DNA of 64,000 nucleotides. Origin: Shewanella jiangmenensis. Its GTDB lineage: Bacteria; Pseudomonadota; Gammaproteobacteria; Enterobacterales; Shewanellaceae. Positions 44,015 through 51,700 of this stretch are shown piece by piece. A model generated the notes under the pieces. It saw only the letters and a program-made list of their open reading frames with translations, was not told the origin of the DNA and searched no databases. How positions within the stretch are numbered: position 1 is the stretch's first letter; every line of letters begins with the position of its first letter. The translations under genes were made by a program, and so were the position numbers. The DNA lies in the NCBI RefSeq assembly GCF_018596335.1, contig NZ_JAHEPS010000010.1:1-64000 (forward strand). Direction: 5' to 3'.

Positions 44015-44031
44015 TAATGGTCAGACCTGTT
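44015..44031 (+). promoter_or_regulatory. FadR-like operator upstream of fadI
   Basis: TAATGGTCAGACCTGTT matches the E. coli FadR consensus at all but two positions, including 14 bases in a row (TGGTCAGACCTGTT). It lies 13 bases downstream of the possible -10 box and about 75 bases before the fadI ATG, a good place for repression. Confidence 0.65.
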
Positions 44032-44106
44032 ATAAGGCTTTCAGGTCAACAAGGATATGAGCTGCTGCAGGTAAAGGCCTGCTGCACATAATAAAGAGGG
44101 TGACAA

Positions 44107-45417
44107 ATGAGTGACAGACAACAGGTAACCAATGCCCGCGGTGAGCGTATCGCCATCGTTGCCGGCCTGCGTACCCCCTTTGCCAAGCAGGCGACCGCGT
44201 TCCACGGCGTGTCGGCACTGGACATGGGCAAAATGGTGGTCAACGAGCTGCTCAGTCGCAGTGAGCTTGATCCCAAGCTGGTTGAGCAGCTGGTATACGG
44301 TCAGGTAGTGCTGATGCCTGCTGCGCCCAATATCGCCCGCGAAATCGTGCTCGGCACCGGCATGAATGTCGGCACCGATGCCTACAGCGTGACCCGCGCC
44401 TGCGCCACCAGTTTCCAGTCCACGGTGAACATTGCCGAAAGCATTATGACCGGCAACATCGAGGTGGGTATTGCCGGCGGCGCCGATTCATCCTCCGTAT
44501 TGCCAATTGGTGTCTCGAAAAAGCTGGCTCACGCCCTGGTTGACCTGACCAAGGCCCGCACCTTCGGCCAGAAGCTGGCGATTTTCCGCCGCCTGGGTCT
44601 GAAAGACCTGTTGCCTGTGCCGCCTGCGGTAGCTGAATATTCAACTGGCCTGTCGATGGGGCAGACCGCCGAGCAGATGGCCAAGACCCACGGGATCAGC
44701 CGCGCCGATCAGGATGCGCTGGCGCACCGCTCACACACCCTGGCGGCCGAGACTTGGGCCTCCGGCGTGCTTAAAAGCGAAGTGATGGTTGCCCATGTGC
44801 CGCCATACAATCAATTTATTGAAAAAGATAACAATATCCGCGAAAACTCCGAGCTTGGCTCTTACGCCAAACTGCGTCCGGTGTTTGATAAAAAGCATGG
44901 CTCAGTGACCGCGGCTAACAGCACCCCGCTGACCGATGGCGCCTCGGCCATCCTGCTGATGAGCGAAGGCAAAGCCAAGGCATTGGGTTACACCCCGATT
45001 GGCTATATCAAGAGCTACGCTTTTTCTGCCATCGACGTGTGGGAAGACATGCTGATGGGGCCATCGTACGCCACGCCGCTGGCGCTCAAGCGCGCCGGTA
45101 TGCAGCTTGAAGATCTGACCCTGATTGAAATGCACGAGGCCTTTGCCGCCCAGGCGCTGGCCAACATGAAGATGTTTGCCTCGAAAAAGTTTGCTGAAGA
45201 GAAGCTTGGCCAAAGCCGTGCCATTGGTGATATCGACATGAGCCGCTTTAACGTGCTTGGCGGCTCGCTCGCCTACGGTCACCCCTTTGCGGCCACCGGC
45301 GCCCGCCTTATCACCCAGATGTGTAATGAACTCAAGCGTCGCGGCGGCGGTGTGGGCCTGACTACGGCCTGTGCGGCCGGTGGTCTTGGCGCGGCAATGA
45401 TTTTGGAAGTGGAGTAA
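44107..45417 (+). CDS. fadI: 3-ketoacyl-CoA thiolase FadI
   Basis: A 436-residue thiolase, the same length as E. coli FadI, that cleaves 3-ketoacyl-CoA to acetyl-CoA in the FadIJ beta-oxidation complex. The nucleophile is Cys99 (TRACATSFQS), the second-site His is in YGHPFAATGAR and the C-terminal Cys is in TTACAAGGLGAAM. AGGGTGACAA precedes the ATG. It is the first gene of a two-gene operon with fadJ. Candidate FadR and PsrA sites lie in the promoter. Confidence 0.96.
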   Translation: MSDRQQVTNARGERIAIVAGLRTPFAKQATAFHGVSALDMGKMVVNELLSRSELDPKLVEQLVYGQVVLMPAAPNIAREIVLGTGMNVGTDAYSVTRACATSFQSTVNIAESIMTGNIEVGIAGGADSSSVLPIGVSKKLAHALVDLTKARTFGQKLAIFRRLGLKDLLPVPPAVAEYSTGLSMGQTAEQMAKTHGISRADQDALAHRSHTLAAETWASGVLKSEVMVAHVPPYNQFIEKDNNIRENSELGSYAKLRPVFDKKHGSVTAANSTPLTDGASAILLMSEGKAKALGYTPIGYIKSYAFSAIDVWEDMLMGPSYATPLALKRAGMQLEDLTLIEMHEAFAAQALANMKMFASKKFAEEKLGQSRAIGDIDMSRFNVLGGSLAYGHPFAATGARLITQMCNELKRRGGGVGLTTACAAGGLGAAMILEVE

Positions 45418-45423
45418 CAGAAC

Positions 45424-47544
45424 ATGGAAAAAACCTTCAGTCTGACTCGCCGCGATGACGGTATCGCCCTGTTAACCATGGATGTGCCGGGCGAAACCAT
45501 GAATACCTTGAAGGCGCAGTTTGCGCCCGAGATCACTGCCATTTTGCAGGAGATCAAAGCCGATAGCAGCATCAAAGGCTTGGTGCTGGTGTCCGGTAAG
45601 CCGGACTCCTTTGTGGCTGGCGCCGACATTTCCATGCTTGATGCCTGTAAAACTGCAGAAGATGCAAGATTGCTGTCCCGTCAGGGCCACCATGTGTTTG
45701 CCGAGCTTGAAGGGCTTAATATTCCGGTAGTTGCGGCCATTCATGGCGTGTGTCTGGGCGGTGGCCTTGAGCTTGCGCTTGCCTGCCATCAGCGGGTATG
45801 CAGCGACAGCAGCAAGACCATGCTCGGCGTACCGGAAGTGCAGCTTGGTTTGCTGCCGGGCGGTGGTGGCACCCAGCGTCTGCCACGCTTGGTGGGCATA
45901 GCCACTGCGCTGGATATGATGCTCACCGGCAAGCAGGTTCGCCCCAAGCAGGCCATCAAGATGGGGCTGGTGGACGATGTGGTGCCTCAGTCGATTTTGC
46001 TGGAAACCGCGATTAAGATGGCGGCGGCCGGTAAAAAGAGCAGGGCGCCCAAGAAAACCTCTTTGGTGACCAAGCTGCTTGAAGGCACAGGCGTTGGCCG
46101 TAACATCATGTTTGATCAGGCCGAAAAGCAGGTGATGAAGAAGACTCAGGGTAACTATCCTGCGCCTTTAAAAATCATCGATTGCGTGCGTGAAGGCATG
46201 GCCAAGGGCATGGAGAAGGGGCTGGAAGTGGAAGCGGCCCATTTTGGCGCGCTGGTGGCTACACCGCAGTCGGCGGCGCTGCGCTCTATCTTCTTTGCGA
46301 CCACAGAGATGAAAAAAGAAACCGGCGCCGGGGATGTTGCACCCCGCGCGGTGAAAAAAGCCATGGTGCTTGGTGGCGGCCTGATGGGCGGCGGTATTGC
46401 CTCTGTTACCACCACCAAGGCCAAGGTGCCGGTGCGGGTGAAAGACATCAGCGAAAAGGGCTTGTCCAATGCGCTGGGTTACGCCTACAAGCTGCTCGAC
46501 AAGGGCGTGAAACGCCGCCATATGACACCTGCCGAGCGTGACAAGTTGATGGCTCTGATGACCACCACGACGGATTATCGCGGTGTAAAGGATGCCGACA
46601 TAGTGGTCGAAGCCGTGTTTGAAGATTTAAATCTCAAACATCAGATGGTGCGCGATGTGGAGCGTGAATGCGCCGAGCACACCATTTTTGCTTCCAACAC
46701 TTCATCGTTGCCTATCACCCAGATTGCGGCGGCTGCCGCGCGGCCTGAAAACGTGATTGGTCTGCATTATTTCTCGCCGGTGGAAAAAATGCCGCTGGTG
46801 GAAGTGATTGCCCACGACAAGACCTCGCCCGAAACTATCGCCACAACCGTGGCCTTTGCCCGCAAGCAGGGTAAAACCCCGATTGTGGTGAAAGACTGCG
46901 CCGGTTTTTATGTAAACCGCATCCTCGCGCTTTATATGAACGAGGCGGCGCAGCTGCTGCTCGAAGGTCAGTCGGTTGAGCATCTCGATAAGTCGTTGGT
47001 GAAGTTTGGCTTCCCGGTGGGCCCTATGACGCTGCTCGATGAAGTAGGCATTGATGTGGGTGCCAAGATTTCGCCGATTTTGGAAAAAGAGCTGGGTGAG
47101 CGCTTTAAAGCACCGGCAGCCTTTGACAAATTAATGGCCGACGAGCGTAAGGGCCGTAAAAATGGCAAGGGCTTCTATCTTTACGGCAAGGCCGCAGGCA
47201 AAACCAAGAAGGTGGATGAGAGCGTGTATGGCGTGCTTGGCCTGGTGCCTGGCACTGCCAAAGAAGCCGGTGAAATCGCTGAGCGCTGCATAGTGCAGAT
47301 GCTGAATGAAGCGGTGCGCTGCCTCGAAGAGGGCATTATTGCTTCTCCCCGTGACGGCGACATAGGCGCGATATTCGGTATTGGTTTCCCGCCTTTCCTT
47401 GGTGGCCCGTTCCGTTATATGGATACTATGGGCGCTGCCAAGCTGGTTGGCCTGCTCGAAGGCTATCAGCGCCGATTCGGCGACAGATTTACGCCTGCGC
47501 CGCTGCTTAAATCCATGGCGGCTGAAGGCAAGTCCTTTTATTAA
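45424..47544 (+). CDS. fadJ: fatty acid oxidation complex alpha subunit FadJ
   Basis: A 706-residue bifunctional enzyme. Residues 1 to about 190 are the enoyl-CoA hydratase domain (VSGKPDSFVAGADISML, VAAIHGVCLGGGLELALACHQR, GVPEVQLGLLPGGGGTQRLPRL, with the two catalytic Glu). From about 310 comes the 3-hydroxyacyl-CoA dehydrogenase: GGGLMGGGIA dinucleotide site, HYFSPVEKMPLVEV with the catalytic His, and a C-terminal repeat. It works with FadI, six bases upstream. It resembles FadJ rather than FadB by gene order (thiolase first) and by its FadI partner. Confidence 0.95.
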   Translation: MEKTFSLTRRDDGIALLTMDVPGETMNTLKAQFAPEITAILQEIKADSSIKGLVLVSGKPDSFVAGADISMLDACKTAEDARLLSRQGHHVFAELEGLNIPVVAAIHGVCLGGGLELALACHQRVCSDSSKTMLGVPEVQLGLLPGGGGTQRLPRLVGIATALDMMLTGKQVRPKQAIKMGLVDDVVPQSILLETAIKMAAAGKKSRAPKKTSLVTKLLEGTGVGRNIMFDQAEKQVMKKTQGNYPAPLKIIDCVREGMAKGMEKGLEVEAAHFGALVATPQSAALRSIFFATTEMKKETGAGDVAPRAVKKAMVLGGGLMGGGIASVTTTKAKVPVRVKDISEKGLSNALGYAYKLLDKGVKRRHMTPAERDKLMALMTTTTDYRGVKDADIVVEAVFEDLNLKHQMVRDVERECAEHTIFASNTSSLPITQIAAAAARPENVIGLHYFSPVEKMPLVEVIAHDKTSPETIATTVAFARKQGKTPIVVKDCAGFYVNRILALYMNEAAQLLLEGQSVEHLDKSLVKFGFPVGPMTLLDEVGIDVGAKISPILEKELGERFKAPAAFDKLMADERKGRKNGKGFYLYGKAAGKTKKVDESVYGVLGLVPGTAKEAGEIAERCIVQMLNEAVRCLEEGIIASPRDGDIGAIFGIGFPPFLGGPFRYMDTMGAAKLVGLLEGYQRRFGDRFTPAPLLKSMAAEGKSFY

Positions 47545-47561
47545 AAGTGACTGATAAGATT

Positions 47562-47592
47562 AAAAAAGCGGCATTCCGATGCCGCTTTTTTG
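47562..47592 (+). terminator. terminator of fadIJ
   Basis: Stem AAAAAGCGGCAT/ATGCCGCTTTTT with loop TCCG and T run, 18 bases after the fadJ stop. Confidence 0.93.
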
Positions 47593-47678
47593 TTGCCGGC
47601 GGGAAAATAATTGCCTGAAAAATGTTCGATTTCGCCCATGGTATCCGGTAGACTTGGCGCTCTTTTTCACGCCGCATA

Positions 47679-47708
47679 CGTTTGGTTAATGACCGTTTGG
47701 TTAATGAC
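47679..47708. repeat. exact 15-bp direct repeat
   Basis: CGTTTGGTTAATGAC occurs twice without a gap, about 100 bases upstream of the small membrane protein gene. Confidence 0.9.
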
Positions 47709-47808
47709 GTGTTCAGCTGCTAGCTTGTTTCGGCATAACGCTGTGCCGAAATGCAGCGCCGGTAAGCGGCATTGGCAGGGCTTTCCAAGTAAATCAGAGA
47801 GGTGGGTG

Positions 47809-48012
47809 ATGCTGGTGTTGACTATGTTGAGTTTAAGTCTGTTGTCGGCTTGGTATTTTGGCACCCGGGCCTTTGCCAAGGGCATGGGCGTCAAGCGCTG
47901 GGCCTGCATCGGCGCCGCCATGGGGCCGGTGGCTTATCCCTTGTTTACCACACACAAGCGGCTGATGGAGCGTAAAGCTGGCCTTTACGGCGAGCGCTGC
48001 ATCGGGCTGTAA
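47809..48012 (+). CDS. small membrane protein, 67 residues
   Basis: The start at 47809 has GAGAGGTGGG upstream. A membrane helix (MLVLTMLSLSLLSAWYFGTRAF region, about 1-20) is followed by KGMGVKRWACIGAAMGPVAYPLF, possibly a second segment, and a basic tail. I do not recognise the family. Longer frames from 47611 lack a binding site and cross the 15-bp repeat. It is transcribed convergently with the repeat-peptide operon. Confidence 0.65.
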   Translation: MLVLTMLSLSLLSAWYFGTRAFAKGMGVKRWACIGAAMGPVAYPLFTTHKRLMERKAGLYGERCIGL

Positions 48013-48022
48013 CTGCTGGCGT

Positions 48023-48048
48023 CATTGTTTGAGTGCATTGTTTGAGCA
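48023..48048. repeat. 13-bp direct repeat
   Basis: CATTGTTTGAGTG and CATTGTTTGAGCA stand in tandem just after the small membrane protein gene. A further run of CTGAG-containing words follows to about 48090. Confidence 0.75.
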
Positions 48049-48110
48049 TCGCGCACTGAGAATAGAAAACTGAGAGCTGAGCACTGAGTAAGAGTGTAAC
48101 TTGCTATAAC

Positions 48111-48140
48111 GACAAAGGGAGCCAAACGTCTCCCTTTGTC
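48111..48140 (-). terminator. hairpin after the repeat-peptide operon
   Basis: A perfect 11-base-pair stem GACAAAGGGAG/CTCCCTTTGTC with an eight-base loop, 14 bases beyond the stop of the 38-residue peptide. Neither side has a clear T run, so termination efficiency is uncertain. Confidence 0.5.
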
Positions 48141-48153
48141 TATTACGGCGATA

Positions 48154-48270
48154 TCAGTTCCACCAGCCTTTGGCGTTAACGACCTGCAGCTCGTTGATAC
48201 CCCGTGGCAGCTTCACCTTTTTCCGTTCAGGTTTGGCCAATCCGAGCACTTTCATGATTGAATCAAACAT
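48154..48270 (-). CDS. 38-residue cationic peptide of unknown function
   Basis: ATG 48270 is preceded by GGGAG at an eight-base distance, and the frame closes at TGA 48154. The peptide begins MFDSIMKVLGLAKPERKK, continues VKLPRGINELQVVNAK and ends GWWN. The first half could form a short amphipathic helix, the middle is strongly basic, and the end carries two Trp. It starts 29 bases after the repeat-peptide stop, so the two are probably one operon. I recognise no family. The spacing and good ribosome site argue for real translation, but a chance frame of this length cannot be excluded. Confidence 0.55.
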   Translation of the reverse strand: MFDSIMKVLGLAKPERKKVKLPRGINELQVVNAKGWWN

Positions 48271-48299
48271 AACCTAATCTCCCGTGGAAAAATGACGAA

Positions 48300-48656
48300 T
48301 TAAGCGGTCTGGGTCTCAGAGAACTTAATGTTTGGTGTGCCAGCAGCCTGAGTTTCAGAGAACTTAATGTTTGGTGTGCCAGCAGTCTGAGTTTCAGAGA
48401 ACTTAATGTTTGGTGTGCCAGCAGTCTGAGTTTCAGAGAACTTAATGTTCGGTGTGCCAGCAGTCTGGGTTTCAGAGAACTTAATGTTTGGTGTGCCAGC
48501 AGTCTGAGTTTCAGAGAACTTAATATTTGGTGTGCCAGCAGTCTGAGTTTCAGAGAACTTAATATTTGGTGTGCCGACGGATTCGAAAACTTGGGACTCA
48601 GTGTAAAGATGAGCAGTAGTTATCAGGGCAACAGTTGTCAGAATTCCTTTGATCAT
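48300..48656 (-). CDS. tandem-repeat peptide precursor, seven copies of a 13-residue unit
   Basis: 118 residues. The N-terminus MIKGILTTVALITTAHLYTE has a Lys and a hydrophobic stretch like a weak signal peptide (possible cut after ITTA). Residues 28-118 are seven units of GTPNIKFSETQTA; unit 6 has QAA. Among the seven 39-base copies I count eight base differences from the consensus, seven of them synonymous. This favours a translated, selected product. The ribosome site GAGAGA lies inside one arm of an inverted repeat (48665-48703). Each unit border (TQTA/G) has small residues at -3 and -1, so processing into 13-mers is possible. It lies between the receptor gene 48749-53041 and the 38-residue peptide gene. 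Function unknown; no modification enzyme is nearby. Confidence 0.75.
   Translation of the reverse strand: MIKGILTTVALITTAHLYTESQVFESVGTPNIKFSETQTAGTPNIKFSETQTAGTPNIKFSETQTAGTPNIKFSETQTAGTPNIKFSETQTAGTPNIKFSETQAAGTPNIKFSETQTA
48303..48575 (-). repeat. 39-bp perfect-phase tandem repeat, seven copies
   Basis: Exactly 7 x 39 bases with no spacers, encoding GTPNIKFSETQTA seven times. The copies at the N-terminal end share an AAT codon for Asn, and the last copy has the most changes (three, all silent). Confidence 0.95.
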
Positions 48657-48664
48657 TTTTATAT

Positions 48665-48703
48665 TCTCTCAGTAGTTAGGGTAAAAATGTTGACACTGAG
48701 AGA
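48665..48703 (-). promoter_or_regulatory. inverted repeat covering the ribosome site of the repeat peptide
   Basis: Arms TCTCTCAGT and ACTGAGAGA (9 base pairs) enclose a 21-base loop. On the minus strand the second arm contains GAGAGA, eight bases before the ATG at 48656. Folding would hide the ribosome binding site, so a translational switch is possible. Confidence 0.5.
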
Positions 48704-48714
48704 GTATCTGCATG

Positions 48715-48746
48715 TGTCGTGCCAAGTTTTTAACCTTGGCACGACA
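48715..48746 (-). terminator. hairpin directly after the GGDEF/EAL receptor stop
   Basis: A perfect 12-base-pair stem TGTCGTGCCAAG/CTTGGCACGACA with an eight-base loop, two bases after the stop codon. On the minus strand no T run follows, so it may be an mRNA-stabilising or partly terminating structure between the receptor and the peptide genes. Confidence 0.5.
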
Positions 48747-48748
48747 TT

Positions 48749-51700
48749 TTATCTTTGATGGAATTTTTGATTGATAAACTCGCTGAAGTCGCGCTCAAGC
48801 AGAGCGCCAAATTCATGCTCAGGCAGTGCTTTACTGTAGATGTAACCCTGAATTTCTTCACAGTTTAGTGCGCGCAGTATGTTGAGCTGCGCGGGCGCTT
48901 CCACGCCTTCTCCCACCACCGTCAGCCCCATGTTGTGGGCAATGGTGATGATGGAATCGACCATCTTTAAATCCCGGTCGGACTTATCGATGTCATCCAC
49001 GAAGGCCTTGTCAATTTTAAGGCAGTGGATAGGGAAGCGCTTAAGGTATGACAAAGACGAGTAGCCGGTGCCGAAATCATCCAGTGCCAGGCTTACGCCC
49101 ATCTTGGCGAGTTGCTGCATTACCTTGATGGCTTTTTCCGGCTGCTTAATTACCGTCCCTTCGGTGATTTCAAGCTCAAGATTGGCGGCAGGCAAACGGG
49201 TGAGTCGTAAAATTGACTCAATACGCTGCTGAAGATCGGGTAAGGCAAATTGGCGTGACGATAAATTGACTGCCACTCTGCCGTTAAATAATCCCTGTTC
49301 ACGCCATTTCTGCGCGGCGAAACAGGCCTTACGAAGCACCAAGTCGCCGATTTCGACTATTAATCCGGTATCTTCAGCAAGAGGGATAAATTCAGAAGGC
49401 GGAATGAGGCCATGAACCGGATGCACCAGGCGAACCAAGGCTTCCATACCAGCAAGGCGAGAATTTCTGAGGTCGACTTTCGGCTGGTAATAGACTTCAA
49501 ACAAATCGTCCCTGAGTCCTTCACGGATAAGATTCTCGATTTCCAGTTGGCGCATGGCATTGCGGTTTAACGACTCAGAATAAAACTGATAGCGGTTACC
49601 ACCTGCCGACTTGGCGTGATACATAGCGATGTCGGCTTTTCGCAGTAAGGCCTGTTCGTTCTGTTCATCTTCCGGGTAAAGCACAATACCTATACTGACG
49701 CCGACAACTAATTTTTCACCGGCAAGTTCAAACGGCATTTCAAAGGCATCGATAACGCCTTTGGCGATGGCGGCAGATGCGCCGATATCGGGCTGCTTAT
49801 CCACCAAAATCGCAAATTCATCCCCACCGAGGCGGTACAAACTGGTGTGGCGCGGCAAAGCCGAAGACATACGGTTTGCGACCATCAGCAGTAATTCATC
49901 ACCAATCTGGTGACCGAGGGAGTCGTTAATTTTCTTGAAGTTATCCAGGTCCAAAACCATCAGAGTATGATGGGTATCTTTTTTGACCAGGTTGCTCAGC
50001 GATACCTGCAAGTTGGAGCGGTTGGGTAATCCCGTGAGCAAATCATTGTTGGTCAGTTTTCTAAGCTCTTCTTCCTGTTGCTTGCGGCGTGAAATATCGG
50101 AAAATACGCCAACAAAATGACTGAGTGCGCCTTGCTCGTCGTAAATGGCGTCGACGGTAAGCTCCATCAGAAATATGGAACCATCACCGCGTCTGGATTC
50201 AATTTCGGCACTCCAACTTCCTTGTTGGCGTAAAATTATTCGCACCTGCTCGGAATATGCTTCTGGGTAGCAGGAAAAGGCGAGGGTAGTGCCGAGAAAT
50301 CCCTGCCGGTCGATAAGGCAAATGTCACAGCAAGCCTCGTTAACCTCGACGAAGCGAAAATCGCTGTCCAATATAAACATCCCTTCAGAGATGTTTTCAA
50401 TTGCACGTTCAAACAGCCTAAGCTGCTCCTCGGCCAGTTTGAAGTTATTAATATTTTTGATGGTGCCGGTCATACGCAGGGCATGGTCACTGTCATCCCG
50501 CTCTACAATTTTCGCGCGGTCAAGGATCCATACCCACTGCCCATCCTTGCCCTTCACCCTGTATGCCGCTTCAAAGTGATCGGTTTCGCCATAAAAATGA
50601 CGGTTAAGTGCTTCGCGGACCCGCTCCTGATCCTGTGGGTGTATATTGCTTTCTTCGTCAGTACGGCCTGATCTGTGGCCATCTTTCGGGAACTCCAACG
50701 AACCCCAAATATTTGAGCGGTAGATTTTGCCGGTTTCTATGTCCCAGTCCCACATTTCATCACCGCTGCCCCAGAGTGACAGTTTTAAGCGCTCTTCACT
50801 GATGGCAATCTGGCGTTGAACTTCACGTTTCTTTAGGACTGACTTAAGAATCAATGCCAAGATCAACATTGTGAATAGTGCATATGCGATTTTGGCTTCC
50901 GCAGACATCCACCAAGGTGGAGTAATTACGATAGCAATGGACTTAACTGGACCAGATTTTTGACTGAGCACATCTTTTGCATACACTTCAAAGGTATACC
51001 TACCTGGTGACAAATTCGTGTATGTGGCCATTCTGGTAGATTTAGTACTAACCCATTCATCGGAAAGTCCAGCGAGTCTATAATAATGGATTACGCTAGA
51101 ATTATTATGTTTCGGAGTGGAAAATTTTATTGCAAAAGGATAGTCGGAATATTTTAACTTTATTAGATTGGAGTGGTTAATCGATTTTTCGAATATGTTT
51201 TGTGTTTCGGTTACTTCTTCATTAAATAGAAAAAGTCCTGTTAAAGACGTTTCAAGCTTGCCTTGTGTTGCTTCAATTATACTCTCAAGGTTATTTTTGT
51301 TTATTACAGAAATACCTTGTATTCCACCTAAAATGACACCGTTTTCATAAGTCCCAAACCCTTGGTTGTTATATTCGCCTTGCGCTCCGTTTTCAGACTG
51401 CAATATGTAGGTTGATGATGGAGATATTACATATATTTTATTGATGGACGATGCAAAAATGAAATCGTCAAATATACCTATGCTATATATTGGTGTATCT
51501 GATGAGATTAGATTTGTTGTTTTATTTAAAGATGTGTCATATGATAAAACACCATCGCCGGATGCGAGTAATATATTATGTTCAAAAAACTCTATTCCAT
51601 ATATAATCTTATTAATTACAAGATTTTCAATCTCTCCATTTTCGCGGATAAGTGTTAATCCTTTTTGATGTGATATATAAATTTTATTTGTGCTATGGTC

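Noticed and set aside
48303..48575. CRISPR-like array
   Set aside because: The 39-base units touch each other without spacers and stay in one reading frame, so this is a coding tandem repeat. No cas genes are present.
48300..48656. Graspetide-type or other modified peptide precursor
   Set aside because: The repeats contain Thr and Glu that could form side-chain links, but no ATP-grasp, radical SAM, DUF692 or peptidase/transport gene is adjacent, so I do not claim it.
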